Below are positions 22,782 to 32,150 of a stretch of DNA of 44,921 nucleotides, in pieces. This DNA is from a virus, in IMG/VR virus record IMGVR_UViG_3300035183_000649, positions 1 through 44,921 of that record; one strand, 5' to 3'. Within the stretch, counting starts at the first letter, position 1, and each line of letters starts with the position of its first letter. The notes below the pieces were generated by a model. It was given only the letters and a program-made list of their open reading frames with translations, had not been told where the DNA came from and made no database searches. Both the position numbers and the translations under genes were made by a program.

Positions 22782-23897
22782 TTACCAGAGGCGGCTGCCG
22801 AGCGACGCGCTCAACCCTCGGGGCTTGAACTCACCCCCGCTGAACCCGTAGGTGCGGGACCCGTACGCCTTGTCCGCTGCGTAGATTCCAGCGAGCCCCT
22901 GGAACTTGGACACCACCGTCTCGGGGTTATTCTGGATCATCCCGGCGAGGGCGGTCCTCCCTTGCATCTGCAACTGGGCGGCGGTGACGGGGGCCATCGC
23001 CCTCAGGTTGCCGCTCCACTCGCGGGCGTGCTGGGCCATCTGCAACGCGCTGGAACGGATCTGGCCCGCCCCCAGCGCCGTCTGACCCGCCCCCATCTGC
23101 GTCTGTGCGAGGTTGTTCTTCAACTGGGCCAGCATCTCCTGACCCCTCACCGCCATGGGGGCAATGGCCTGGCTGATCTGCTGGGTCATCTGCCCCTTCA
23201 ACTGGAAGAGGGCGCTCTGTTTCTCTTCGGGCGTCATGTCCGAGCTATTGATCTCGTTCTGCTGGGCCTGGAAGGACCGCTGCACCGCCGCGCTGGTGGA
23301 GGCCATCATCTGGGCGTTGTTGTCCTGATACTCCTTCTCGGCCCTTTGCTGGGTGCCCACCGCGTCCGCCGCGTACTTGTTGGCCAGGTCCGCGTCTTTC
23401 TGCCCGGCCCCGTTGGGGTCTTCGAGGCGGTTCGCAAACTGGTCCATCCGGCCCGCCTCCCGGTTGGCGGCTCCCACCACCTGCCCCGGGATCTGCTGGA
23501 TCCCGCCATACATGTCGTTGTTGACGAGGTTGCCCCGGTCGAACTGGCGGTTCCCAGCCGCCTGGATGTTGCCCATGTCGTCGAGCATGGCGGAGCGGAA
23601 GTCCTGCCCCACGTTTCCGGAGCCGGGCAGCGTCATCCCGTTGTGGGCGGGACTCCTGCTCACGAAGGAGACCCCGTCCCTGGTGATGCGGGTGGACGAG
23701 CCCTGGGGGGAGCCCCGACCCACCAGGGCGTCCCGGCCCTGCTGGCCCGGCTGCTGGTACGGGTTGAACTGGGGGTTCGGCCCGAAAGGAGCCTTGGGCT
23801 CATTGAAGGCGAAGTCGAAGCCGTGCGAGGAGAGGGGACGACCCGCCATCTGCTGGAGGGCCTGTCCATCATAGTCGAATCGAGGGTCACCGGGCAT
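22782..23897 (-). CDS. Gln/Asn-rich internal virion protein
   Basis: 371 aa, with GGAGG before the ATG. It is rich in Gln, Asn, Gly and Met throughout, with helical stretches (SAAVQRSFQAQQNEINSSD, KGQMTQQISQAIAPMA). It probably belongs to the same internal core as the protein encoded just downstream. The family is not recognised, and the role is inferred from composition and position between the nozzle-like gene and the core genes. Confidence 0.6.
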   Translation of the reverse strand: MPGDPRFDYDGQALQQMAGRPLSSHGFDFAFNEPKAPFGPNPQFNPYQQPGQQGRDALVGRGSPQGSSTRITRDGVSFVSRSPAHNGMTLPGSGNVGQDFRSAMLDDMGNIQAAGNRQFDRGNLVNNDMYGGIQQIPGQVVGAANREAGRMDQFANRLEDPNGAGQKDADLANKYAADAVGTQQRAEKEYQDNNAQMMASTSAAVQRSFQAQQNEINSSDMTPEEKQSALFQLKGQMTQQISQAIAPMAVRGQEMLAQLKNNLAQTQMGAGQTALGAGQIRSSALQMAQHAREWSGNLRAMAPVTAAQLQMQGRTALAGMIQNNPETVVSKFQGLAGIYAADKAYGSRTYGFSGGEFKPRGLSASLGSRLW

Positions 23898-23918
23898 GAT
23901 TCACCTCCGGGGAGTATA

Positions 23919-26735
23919 TCACGAGGAGTGGCGGATGCGTTCCTGGTCGGTCACCCTGCCCTTGACCCGGACGGCCATCAGGCGAAAGTCCAGATCGGGG
24001 CACACAATCATGAGGGAGGGGCAGAGGACGGCCCCTGAAACCCCGAACTTCCCCTCATTGGCCGTGAGGGCCCAGCCCGCCTCCCCCATGGCCGCGTACT
24101 CGGCGGGGGTCCCTTCCACAATGGAGGAGAGGGCGGTGCCCGTCCCCCTCGCCCGGCACAGCCCCTTGGCGGCGGGGGCGGCGTCATCGCCCCGGAACAC
24201 CTGCCCGAAAAACTTGGCGTCGGTCGTCCCGTCGGAGGAGGCGGGCCCACTAACCGACGTGAAGCAGGCCCCGATGGAATCGACGTGCCGGATGCGGAAG
24301 AAGCCCTGCCCCCCATAGTCCTGCCCATCCGCCGTCTGTACTGCTAGAGGCGAGCCAGTCCACGAGAGGGGGACGGGGGAGAGGGCGACCCGATCCCCCT
24401 GGACCAGGTTGCCGATGATGGCGTCCATCTCGTCGCCCGTGTTGCACTCCACGTCGAAGTAGTCGGGGCCGGTCCCACTAATCCTCTTGATCCGTACCTT
24501 CTTGCCCACGATGGAGGCGGCGTCCGAAGCCACGACGTAGAGGTACGCCCCCTCCAGTCCGGAAGTCCCGTCCGTGGCTCCCCCTCCGGGAGCGACGAGG
24601 CCCCCCGCCAGTTTGAGGCGGATGGACGTGCCCGTGAAGAAGGAGGTGTGCACTTCGAAGCGGGAGTCCCCCGCGAAGTCGAGGGTGGTGAGGCGGGGAC
24701 TGGCCGCGTGCGTGCTCCCCCCTCCGATGGTCTTGGAGCGGTCCGCGTCGTAGACGAAGATGCGGGGTTTCCAACCGGAGGGGGCGGCCTCCCCCTCCGC
24801 GTCGCGGGGGTATTCCTGGAGCCAGAGAGCGCGTTCGTCGAGGGGGGCGCTGGCGATGTCGGGGGAGACTGGCCACTGCCCGAACTGGACTTGGAGGAAG
24901 GGGAGGTCGTGGAACTCGGAGACGCGGGCGCTGTTGTACCAGATGACGGCCGCCGTGCTCTCGGCCGGGTTGAAGCAGAAGAGGGCGGAGATGGCCGGAT
25001 CGAAAGCGAGCGTGATCTTGTCGAGGGTGGCCGAGTCCCACTCCTGCATGATGAGGTTGTTGAGGGAGCGGATGTCATCGAGCTGGGTGGAGGCGTCCAC
25101 CGTCTTCATGCCCTTCCGCGTGACGATGTAGATGGTGGAGCCGATCGTTTCGGCGGCGTGGGGGCCCACGATGCCGTAGCCCTTGTGGGTCTCGACGACG
25201 CGGATGGCGGTGCTGTCCTTCCTGATGAAGAACTGGCGGGACGCCGAGAACCCCATGATGTTCGAACCGGCGGGCTGGAACCGCAGGATTTCGGTGGAGG
25301 GCACCGACGGGACGTAGCGGGAGGAGGGCGCGAACAGCTCGGGCTGGGCATCCCCCAGAGCGCTCCATCGGATCTCGCCCAAACCCCTCAGCGTGTCGCC
25401 CACTCGGTTCCCGTCCTCGGTGGAGGAGGGAGGTCTTGCAATGTTGGAGCAGAGGAGGGAGTTTTCGTACATGATGGCGGTGCCCGCCCTCGGCACCTCC
25501 TCGTCGTAAAGGGGCTTCTCGATGTAGACGTCCTGGTAGGTGAGCTGCTTGTCTTCCAGCTCGTACCAGTAGGTGGCGTGGCGGAGGGAGGTGGAGGCCG
25601 GGTCGAAGTCGGCCCCCGGCCCATTTCGCACCGTCTGGTAGCACTCCAAGTCAATGATCTTGTCGAGGAAGAGGATGGCGGAAATGAGGGTGCCGCCCGC
25701 GTCCTGTACCTTGATGGAGCGGTAGATGAAGGCTTGGTCGTAGAGGTTGGAGTCGTACACCAGCTCCATCACCGCGTACTTGGATTGGTACTGGTAGGTG
25801 TCGTCGCCGCTGGCCGACGAGGCGGAATCGGAGCCCGTGGAGACGAGGGTGGAAAAGTCCTCCTTACGGACCTGGGCCACCTCGGAGAGGGAGGACTTGC
25901 GGCCCGTCTGGGAATCAATCAGTTGGTAGGCGAAGGTGTAGTCGCCCGGCTCGATCATGCGAGGATCGGAGTCGGTGGGCAGGACGCAGTCGGCCCCCGC
26001 GTTGGAGCCCGACGACGAGTTGTTGGAGTGGCTATGGTTGTAGCCCCCGTTGGGCCCAGGGTAGAGGTAGGAGGCGGAGGGCAGCACCGTGCAGAGGACG
26101 ACTTGGCCCGTGCAGGGTCGTTCAGACGCGGGCGCCGTGGACTCGAACGCGCCAAGGATGGTCGCGCTGTCGGGATCCACGAGCAGGGGACGCTTGCCCG
26201 GTCCAGGGAACGGACCGAGCACGTCCCGGCCCGTGACGTGGAGGGCGTGGGTGGTGGGGTTGATGTAGAACATGGAGGCGCCCCGCCCCTTTACGAAGAC
26301 GAAGACGAAGCGGCCCCACGCCACGCGGGACCAGGGCGACGTGAGCGACACGTCCTCGGCCACCAGGTTGCCCTTGGACCAGACGCCGAGCACCGAGTTC
26401 CAATAGTCGAGGAAGATGTCGGCATAGGCGGCCCCCGAAGAGACCGACCTCTTCACCCGGTACAGGAAGCCGTAGGCGTACCCGTTGGAGCCGATGGAGA
26501 ACTGGACGGGGTAGAAGTCGAGGACGACGGAAGTGAGGTCGTGGTTGGTGTGGGGGAGGAAGGAGAGGTCGTGCACCTTCTTGAAGCCGGAGGAGGGGCG
26601 CAGGCCGCTCTCAACGTTTCCGTCCACCCCCACCACCTCGGCGGCGAACTGCTTGTCGGCGCCGCTTCGGGACGTCCTCTTGTCCTGCGTCGGCGACAGC
26701 AGCACGATTTCCCAAGGGACTGCTTGCTCGGCCAA
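23919..26735 (-). CDS. Large tail protein, probable tail nozzle (gp12-like)
   Basis: 938 aa from a TTG start behind a perfect AGGAGG. Beta-rich throughout, with early GLRPSSGFKKVHDL, mid-protein QFFIRKDSTAIRVVETHKG and ETIGSTIYIVTRKGMKTVD, and repeated beta-propeller-like strands such as ALFCFNPAESTAAVIWYNS. This size, fold style and position after the adaptor and fibre genes match the nozzle (tail tubular protein B) of podoviruses. The C-terminal third contains Gly-rich and Cys-containing strands. The assignment is by context and general pattern, not by a unique motif. Confidence 0.6.
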   Translation of the reverse strand: MAEQAVPWEIVLLSPTQDKRTSRSGADKQFAAEVVGVDGNVESGLRPSSGFKKVHDLSFLPHTNHDLTSVVLDFYPVQFSIGSNGYAYGFLYRVKRSVSSGAAYADIFLDYWNSVLGVWSKGNLVAEDVSLTSPWSRVAWGRFVFVFVKGRGASMFYINPTTHALHVTGRDVLGPFPGPGKRPLLVDPDSATILGAFESTAPASERPCTGQVVLCTVLPSASYLYPGPNGGYNHSHSNNSSSGSNAGADCVLPTDSDPRMIEPGDYTFAYQLIDSQTGRKSSLSEVAQVRKEDFSTLVSTGSDSASSASGDDTYQYQSKYAVMELVYDSNLYDQAFIYRSIKVQDAGGTLISAILFLDKIIDLECYQTVRNGPGADFDPASTSLRHATYWYELEDKQLTYQDVYIEKPLYDEEVPRAGTAIMYENSLLCSNIARPPSSTEDGNRVGDTLRGLGEIRWSALGDAQPELFAPSSRYVPSVPSTEILRFQPAGSNIMGFSASRQFFIRKDSTAIRVVETHKGYGIVGPHAAETIGSTIYIVTRKGMKTVDASTQLDDIRSLNNLIMQEWDSATLDKITLAFDPAISALFCFNPAESTAAVIWYNSARVSEFHDLPFLQVQFGQWPVSPDIASAPLDERALWLQEYPRDAEGEAAPSGWKPRIFVYDADRSKTIGGGSTHAASPRLTTLDFAGDSRFEVHTSFFTGTSIRLKLAGGLVAPGGGATDGTSGLEGAYLYVVASDAASIVGKKVRIKRISGTGPDYFDVECNTGDEMDAIIGNLVQGDRVALSPVPLSWTGSPLAVQTADGQDYGGQGFFRIRHVDSIGACFTSVSGPASSDGTTDAKFFGQVFRGDDAAPAAKGLCRARGTGTALSSIVEGTPAEYAAMGEAGWALTANEGKFGVSGAVLCPSLMIVCPDLDFRLMAVRVKGRVTDQERIRHSS

Positions 26736-27756
26736 CGGGCACCTCCTCGATCTCGGTCAGTAGATTGCCGCACACACTCCGGACAACGGAAGCGGCTTCC
26801 TCCGAATGGTAGGGCCCCAGCCACACCATCACGTCGCAGGAAGGCCTCAGGGAGGCGGCCTCCCACCGGAGGGCCTCCAGCCACTTCCGAAACTCCAAGA
26901 GGCGCTGGGGCTGGGTCTTGGGCTTGCCGAAGATGTCCCGGAGCCCATTATCAACCCCCGTGCCGTGGTCGATCCAGTACCCCATGTGGAACCCTTCGTC
27001 GCGGGCCTTCTCCGGGTCGGGCCTTCCCCCTCCGGTCAGGAAGGCTGTTTTGGCGAGGGGGTCGGGGGGGTCCCAGAAGGTGAGGCGGACCTGGCGCCCT
27101 GCCGCGATATCGGATCGGTTGTGGTCTTGCCCCACCAACATGCGGGGCCTCCCCCTCCCGTCGGCCGGGGCGTAGGTCTTGCGGGTGGCCATGAAGGGGC
27201 CCATGATGTGATCGCAATGACCTGACGTCTTCGGAACCCACGAGTGCCACTTCTGGTAGAGGGCGGACATGGCCTCTTTGCGGAGGGCGTAGGCGTGGGT
27301 TCGTTGACAGTTGGTGCATCGGAGGACACCCGGCGCGACGGGGACGGGAGGCCTCTTGTCGATGTGGATGTGCTGGCCGCCCAGCATCAAGCAATCCCAG
27401 TCGTCGGGCACCCGGGCCAAGAACTCCGCGACCTCGTCGGGAAACTCAGGCGGGAAGAAGGCATCATCCTCCAACACCAGGATGGACGACAGGTTGTCAA
27501 GGAGGGCGTCCTCCAGAATCCGGCGGTGACTCTCCATGCACCCCCACGCACCGCCCCCACTGACCCACCCGACCGGAGGGGGAACCAGCGAGCCATCGAC
27601 GGCGCGGAACCGTTCCACCTCCTTGAAGGGCCACGCGACCCGCCTCACGTTGTCCGTGAAACGGGACCACCTCTCGGGCCTCCGGTCCAGATTGACACAG
27701 ACGACCCGGTCGAAAAAGTCACGAAGGGGGAGTGGCTCCTTCTTCTCAGGCGACAC
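26611..27756 (-). CDS. GT25-type glycosyltransferase
   Basis: 381 aa from a GTG start. The opening FFDRVVCVNLDRRPERW, then RAVDGS, GAWGCMESHRRIL and SILVLEDDAFF (EDD at 96-98) is the standard signature of glycosyltransferase family 25, which includes LPS sugar transferases and collagen galactosyltransferases. LMLGGQH follows as usual. The last 42 residues are Arg/Gly-rich run-on sequence overlapping the nozzle-like gene by 125 bp. The gene lies within the tail cluster, two small genes away from a collagen-like fibre gene. It may modify a virion protein or the host surface. Confidence 0.85.
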   Translation of the reverse strand: MSPEKKEPLPLRDFFDRVVCVNLDRRPERWSRFTDNVRRVAWPFKEVERFRAVDGSLVPPPVGWVSGGGAWGCMESHRRILEDALLDNLSSILVLEDDAFFPPEFPDEVAEFLARVPDDWDCLMLGGQHIHIDKRPPVPVAPGVLRCTNCQRTHAYALRKEAMSALYQKWHSWVPKTSGHCDHIMGPFMATRKTYAPADGRGRPRMLVGQDHNRSDIAAGRQVRLTFWDPPDPLAKTAFLTGGGRPDPEKARDEGFHMGYWIDHGTGVDNGLRDIFGKPKTQPQRLLEFRKWLEALRWEAASLRPSCDVMVWLGPYHSEEAASVVRSVCGNLLTEIEEVPVGRASSPLGNRAAVADAGQEDVPKRRRQAVRRRGGGGGRKR

Positions 27757-28117
27757 CGATCTCGCCCTCGCCCTGGATCGTCAGTGACGTGGCCACCGAA
27801 GCGCCGCCGACGAGGAAGTCGGAGGCATCCAGCACCAGGCCGGAGGGATACCAGAGGTCGGCGGACGAGTTGGCGGGGACGCTCTGGCCCACGGCAATCT
27901 CGGTGCCCGCAGCGTTGGCGCCGGTCGCGCCGAGCCACAGGCTGAACGTCACCGCGCTGGCCGTCTTGTTGGCGACGCGGATGTGGTACAGGATGATCTT
28001 CTGTGAAGAGGATCCAGCGTTCACACCGCCCGTCGCCGACGGCGGGTTCAGCAGATTGGTCGTGAGCGTCGTGGTAAGGGCGATAGGCCCGAATCGAAAC
28101 TTCTTGTTGGAGGCCAT
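27746..28117 (-). CDS. Small beta-rich virion-type protein
   Basis: 123 aa; AGGAG lies before the ATG. Beta-rich, with KIILYHIRVANKTASAVTFS followed by LWLGATG, a pattern seen in small phage structural proteins of the fibre or decoration kind. The VTFSLWLGATG segment resembles TVPFRIWLGKKG in the exported protein at 5409-6053. It overlaps the start of the GT25 gene by 11 bp, so its expression is linked to that gene. Confidence 0.65.
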   Translation of the reverse strand: MASNKKFRFGPIALTTTLTTNLLNPPSATGGVNAGSSSQKIILYHIRVANKTASAVTFSLWLGATGANAAGTEIAVGQSVPANSSADLWYPSGLVLDASDFLVGGASVATSLTIQGEGEIGVA

Positions 28118-28129
28118 AAAAATCTCCTG

Positions 28130-28615
28130 CTACACGAAGGTAGCGCCGACGATGAACAACTGGTCGATGTCGGCCGACGTGAGGCCGAACCCTTCTCCGA
28201 CCACCATAATGAGAGGGTGGTTCCGGTCGATCTCGACCGCCTTCTCCCACTTGTCCCGTGCGTCCTCCGCGAGGTCCACGTCCTCCTTCGCCAACTCAGC
28301 GATGACGTCGGAGACGGCCGCGTCGAGCTGCTCGCGCGTGATCCTGAAGAGGCGGCGGGCCGCGATCCGCAACTGAGCGGGGGTAATAGTCTGCGGCACC
28401 TCAGGGGGCGGAGATGGCGACTCGGCGGCGGGCGCGTGCTTGTCGCAGAACTGCGGACTACGCCCGACCATGTCGTGGACCTTCTCGGGCGTGGCCTGCT
28501 CCATGCTCTTGGGCTTCCACTCAACACAAACCACGCCGCACCCAGGCTCATCGCAGATGGCTTGGAAGACTGGACGACCGTCATCCACCCGAACTGGAAC
28601 GCCCGTTGTGCTCAT
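28130..28615 (-). CDS. Tail-fibre-associated protein with Cys/His motif
   Basis: 161 aa, coupled to the fibre gene by ATGA. The N-terminus has CDEPGCGVVC and later FCDKHA, which may bind zinc. The C-terminal half (TPAQLRIAARRLFRITREQL, then LIMVVGEGFGLTSADIDQLF) resembles a short domain common in phage proteins encoded next to tail fibres, often linked to fibre assembly. A chaperone or fibre-attachment role is possible, but inferred. Confidence 0.6.
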   Translation of the reverse strand: MSTTGVPVRVDDGRPVFQAICDEPGCGVVCVEWKPKSMEQATPEKVHDMVGRSPQFCDKHAPAAESPSPPPEVPQTITPAQLRIAARRLFRITREQLDAAVSDVIAELAKEDVDLAEDARDKWEKAVEIDRNHPLIMVVGEGFGLTSADIDQLFIVGATFV

Positions 28616-30339
28616 AGATTCACCTGCGTTGTAACACCCGCGCCGCCCGCGCCGCCGGCGGTAACCGTCCCCGCTGTCCCGGTGGTGCCGGGGGTCGCGC
28701 CTGTCGTGACGGAGTTAGCCGCCGAGGTCGGCGGGGCGTTGAGGCAGTAGAGGTAGACACGACCACCCGCCCCGCCGCTGCCGCCACGGCCTCCGGTGCC
28801 CGTGCCGAATCCGTTACCGCCAGTGCCGCCCGTGCCTCCACTCACGTCGATCGCATTGGCCGCAACAGAGCCCAGAAGTTCGGAGTAGAGGATGTAGATC
28901 CACCCTCCAGAACCGCCGCCACCGCCACCGCCACCACCCGCGAACCCGGCCGCCGCGTTACCGCCGTTGCCGCCGTTGCCCCCCTTCGAAGAGATGGCCC
29001 CCGCCGCCGTGCCGCCACCCCGCAGGATCCTGCGGGCGAAGATGGCGAGACAGCGGCCAGATTCCCCTCCGCCGCCTCCGCCGCCGCCTGAGTTCGTGCC
29101 GTCTCCACCGCCAGCAGAGCCTCCCGTCCCTCCACACATCCCGCTGAGGAGCGTGGCGCCCTTGAGGAACGCTTTGGTGGGCATCCGGAAGTTGGGACCG
29201 GCGGTGTTCGAGTTCGTCGAAGCCTTGGAAGCCCCTCCGGCATTGACCGTGCCGCCGGTTCCAGAAGACCCGCCAGATCCGCCGGCACCGCCAAGATTGG
29301 GCGACTCACCCGCAGAGGCTGCGGCCGCCGTCGCGGTGGCTCCAACACCAGTTCCACCCCCCGCACCAGCCGATCCAGCGTGACCGCCACCAATCATCAC
29401 ACCCGCAGAAGACGACGACGTAGAGCCAGCGGTCGAACCGCTTGCATTACCGCCCGCATTGCCGGGGCCCGTGATCGCCGCAGCACCCGCCGCAGAAATA
29501 TCAAGAACGTTCCGCACCTGGAGGAAGTAGCCAGCGGGAGTGATGCGACCGCTCCCGCTGATCGTGAGATTGTCGAAGTTGGACAGCCGCGTCAAGGAGC
29601 CGGAGTTGATCGGGCCCGTCGTGGCGTTCGTGGTCGTAATCGTCACGTCACCGTCGGAGCCGTCGCCAAACCAGAAGTTGATCTCGTCCTCCGTGAGGAC
29701 TTGCGTGGAGGGCATCGGGATGAACATGCAACCCTCGCCGTCCTCGCCGGGCATCCCCGGGACCATCAAGCTCTCGCCGCCAGAACCGGGGGCCCCGTCC
29801 GCACCGGCGGGACCCTGTGGGCCTTGCGGACCTTCCGGGCCTTGCGGACCTTCCGGGCCTTGCGGGCCTTCCGGGCCGGGGGGGCCCGGCATCCCGTCCT
29901 CGCCATCCTCACCTCGGAAGCCAGGAGGGATGTCCCCCCGGAAGACGACGTCACCCCCCCGTCCAAAGAAGACGGAGGCGCCGTCGATGCCCGTAAGAGT
30001 GATGTCGTTGGCCCACGAGAGGGTCTTACCACCGGAGGGGCTCACCGAACCATCGACACCGTCGGGCACCGTGAGGCCCGAGTTCTGGAGGGTGTAGCCC
30101 CCACTGCCGTCGTAACGAGGCACCGCGTTGTCGGTGGAGGTAGCGGGCGCGACGGCTCCACCGGGACGGAAGGGGAGCGGCGTATCCCATGGGTCCCCAT
30201 CGGTGGTGGGGAGGTAGGCCCAGCCCGTCGTGAGGTCCAGGATCCACTCGCCCGCGAACGACGTAATCGACAGCGAGTTGAGGTCGGAGGTGGTGTACCT
30301 CCGCATCAACAGTCGAGCGTACTCGGTGGTCAAGGGCAA
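28612..30339 (-). CDS. Tail fibre with collagen-like repeats and polyglycine-rich tip
   Basis: 575 aa from a TTG start behind AGGAG. The N-terminus contains [15 protein letters not shown], a typical phage fibre sequence. Residues about 140-190 are collagen-like G-X-Y repeats ([20 protein letters not shown]), likely a trimeric stalk. The last 280 residues are extremely Gly-rich with runs of GGNGG and GGGGGG, as in the polyglycine-II adhesin tips of some phage fibres, which bind receptors. The collagen-like part has no Lys. GT25-like genes lie on both sides of this gene. The role in host recognition is well supported in general, but the receptor is unknown. Confidence 0.8.
   Translation of the reverse strand: MPLTTEYARLLMRRYTTSDLNSLSITSFAGEWILDLTTGWAYLPTTDGDPWDTPLPFRPGGAVAPATSTDNAVPRYDGSGGYTLQNSGLTVPDGVDGSVSPSGGKTLSWANDITLTGIDGASVFFGRGGDVVFRGDIPPGFRGEDGEDGMPGPPGPEGPQGPEGPQGPEGPQGPQGPAGADGAPGSGGESLMVPGMPGEDGEGCMFIPMPSTQVLTEDEINFWFGDGSDGDVTITTTNATTGPINSGSLTRLSNFDNLTISGSGRITPAGYFLQVRNVLDISAAGAAAITGPGNAGGNASGSTAGSTSSSSAGVMIGGGHAGSAGAGGGTGVGATATAAAASAGESPNLGGAGGSGGSSGTGGTVNAGGASKASTNSNTAGPNFRMPTKAFLKGATLLSGMCGGTGGSAGGGDGTNSGGGGGGGGESGRCLAIFARRILRGGGTAAGAISSKGGNGGNGGNAAAGFAGGGGGGGGGSGGWIYILYSELLGSVAANAIDVSGGTGGTGGNGFGTGTGGRGGSGGAGGRVYLYCLNAPPTSAANSVTTGATPGTTGTAGTVTAGGAGGAGVTTQVNL
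29818..29883 (-). repeat. 18-bp tandem repeat encoding the collagen-like stalk
   Basis: CCTTGCGGACCTTCCGGG on the + strand is repeated about three times with small changes, encoding GPEGPQ units. Such repeats can change in copy number by slippage and so alter stalk length. Confidence 0.7.
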
Positions 30340-30348
30340 GGCTTGCTC

Positions 30349-30945
30349 CTAGATAAAGACCTTTCCACCGTCGATGATCCGCACCGGGTCCTCCACGAGG
30401 GCGTCGATGACAACGGTGGGGCTCTCCCCGGCGACCCCCCCATCATAGACATCCACGACGACGACGTCCGACCCGGAACCCGAGCCCGAACTGTCCGACG
30501 CCTCCGAGAAGGTGCTGCCGGAAGAGCTAGAGCTAGACGAGTCGGAGCCGGACGGGTCGGAGCCGCCGATGGGCGGGTTGGGGCGGCCGGGAGGCCCGCT
30601 GGGGTTCCCCCCGCCGGTCCCGGGTGCCGACGGGCCGTTCGGGTTGTTGTTCGGGTCAGTCTGCTCGTCACCCGGCGAGGAAGGAGCGGCGATGGCGTTG
30701 GGGTACGAGCCGCCCGCGAACATGAAGGGAGCAAACCCGCTCCCGTTCATATCAGGGATAAAGGGGTTGGTCTTGTTGGTATTGAAGGAGAGACCTTCCT
30801 GGATCGACATACCGGGCAGTCTGTTGATCTTGCCGATCCGCGCCCTCAACTCGGTCTCTTTGGAGGCGGCGAATCCCGGCACCAGCGTCATGAAGAACTG
30901 GCGGAGCAGGTCGTTACCTTGTGAGAGTGAAGAGTGGAATGGCAT
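30349..30945 (-). CDS. Small tail-region protein with low-complexity C-terminus
   Basis: 198 aa. The ATG at 30945 overlaps the stop of the upstream glycosyltransferase gene (TGATG). The N-terminal half looks folded (FFMTLVPGFAASKETELRAR, SYPNAIAAP); the second half is a Pro/Gly then Ser-rich linker (SGSDSSSSSSSGSTFSEASD), ending in strands VVVVDVYDGGVAG. It lies just upstream of the fibre gene, so it may be a fibre-attachment or virion surface protein. The family is unknown. An open frame to 31251 is out of register with the upstream gene and is rejected. Confidence 0.6.
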   Translation of the reverse strand: MPFHSSLSQGNDLLRQFFMTLVPGFAASKETELRARIGKINRLPGMSIQEGLSFNTNKTNPFIPDMNGSGFAPFMFAGGSYPNAIAAPSSPGDEQTDPNNNPNGPSAPGTGGGNPSGPPGRPNPPIGGSDPSGSDSSSSSSSGSTFSEASDSSGSGSGSDVVVVDVYDGGVAGESPTVVIDALVEDPVRIIDGGKVFI

Positions 30946-32150
30946 CAGTGGTCCTTCCCGAACTGCTCTCCTTCGAGGCGGACGATCCACTTGGCGGGGG
31001 CGTAGAAGTGCCGCTCTTGCTGCTGGAGGATGGTGAACGCCTGGTCGATGGTATCCCGCCCCCAGTACGCATAGTGGTCGTGAAACCGGACCATCCCCCT
31101 CCGGCTCCAGAGGTTGGCGTGGAACCCTAGACAGCCTCTCACGCCCGCCAAGTGCTGCTCCAACCCCCTTCCCACCAGCACCCTCCGATCGTCCGTTTGA
31201 GGCTGGCCTCCAAGCATGGCTCCCATCCATGACTGGGGCAGCGAGTTCCACATCCGCTCAAAGTACAGATCGAAGTCGGGGGTGGGCACCGCATCGTCCT
31301 CGAACACCAGCAGCAGGTCCTCCCTCCCCAGAATGGCCCTCTCAATCAGGTCCGCGTGGTCCCTCGACGCAAAGTAGTAGTGGGGGTATTCGGGCCGGGA
31401 GAACCAGGAGGGGCGCACCCTGTCCGCCGCCGTCGTCCCCCTCAACCTCACGCACTCCATCCGCGACAAGATGCGGGACGAAGTGACCCCCTCCTTGAAC
31501 CGCTCGAACCGCTTCCGGTAGTGGTCCGGGTTCAGAACGTAAAACTTCTCCAAGTACCCCTGCCAGGGAGGGGGCACCTGCTCGCAGATGTGCGGCTCCC
31601 CCTCCGGTCGCGGGGGGAGGGTGGAGGTGTGGTGGGCGAGTTGGGAGCCGGAGAAGTGGGGGTAGACTCTGTTTTGGAGGAAGTCCTCGTCGTCGCCGTA
31701 CTTCCGGGTGCGGGGCCACTTCGCCAGCTCCTCCTGGAGCCAAGCGAGGTGCGCGCCCCGGAGCCCCCAGCACCCCCCCACGATCGGCCTCGTGTGGTGC
31801 GGATGGTCGTGGATGTGGTGGAGCGCCTTGCCCGAAGCGACCCACTCCTGGATGGCAAAGACGTCGCGGGGTGTCACCCTGGAATCCGCGTCCCTAAAAC
31901 AAATGTGGTCTTCGGGCCCCGCGTTCACGGGGGAGAGGCGCCACATCATCCCGCCGGAGTCCCCCTCCGGTTCGTGCTCGACGATGAAAGCGCCCATCCG
32001 TTCCAGCTTGGGGATGGCATAGTGCCCCTTCTCGATGTGGACCTCCACCCTCGCACCCGGCAACCGGAGGGGGATCAGTCGGAGGTTCTCGTACATCCCA
32101 AGGACGTAGCGGGGCAGCACGCCATAGAGGGAGTAGGAGAAGATGATCAT
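30945..32150 (-). CDS. Two-domain glycosyltransferase (GT-A domain plus GT25-like domain)
   Basis: 401 aa. The ATG at 32150 overlaps the upstream stop by ATGA, which fixes the start. The first domain opens with MIIFSYSLYG and has MMWRLSPV and ICFRDADSRV, a DxD-type motif (D87, D89) of GT-A enzymes. It ends with GGCWGLRG. The second domain has KFYVLNPDHYRKRFERF and LLLVFEDDAVPTPDFDLYF (EDD 284-286), then AMLGGQPQTDD, a GT25-like pattern. A double enzyme may add two sugars in sequence. It lies two genes upstream of the collagen-like fibre. The substrate is unknown. Confidence 0.8.
   Translation of the reverse strand: MIIFSYSLYGVLPRYVLGMYENLRLIPLRLPGARVEVHIEKGHYAIPKLERMGAFIVEHEPEGDSGGMMWRLSPVNAGPEDHICFRDADSRVTPRDVFAIQEWVASGKALHHIHDHPHHTRPIVGGCWGLRGAHLAWLQEELAKWPRTRKYGDDEDFLQNRVYPHFSGSQLAHHTSTLPPRPEGEPHICEQVPPPWQGYLEKFYVLNPDHYRKRFERFKEGVTSSRILSRMECVRLRGTTAADRVRPSWFSRPEYPHYYFASRDHADLIERAILGREDLLLVFEDDAVPTPDFDLYFERMWNSLPQSWMGAMLGGQPQTDDRRVLVGRGLEQHLAGVRGCLGFHANLWSRRGMVRFHDHYAYWGRDTIDQAFTILQQQERHFYAPAKWIVRLEGEQFGKDH

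Noticed and set aside
17873-23918. TATACT sequences on the - strand at 17873 and 23913 as promoters
   Set aside because: No acceptable -35 sequence lies at the right distance in either case.
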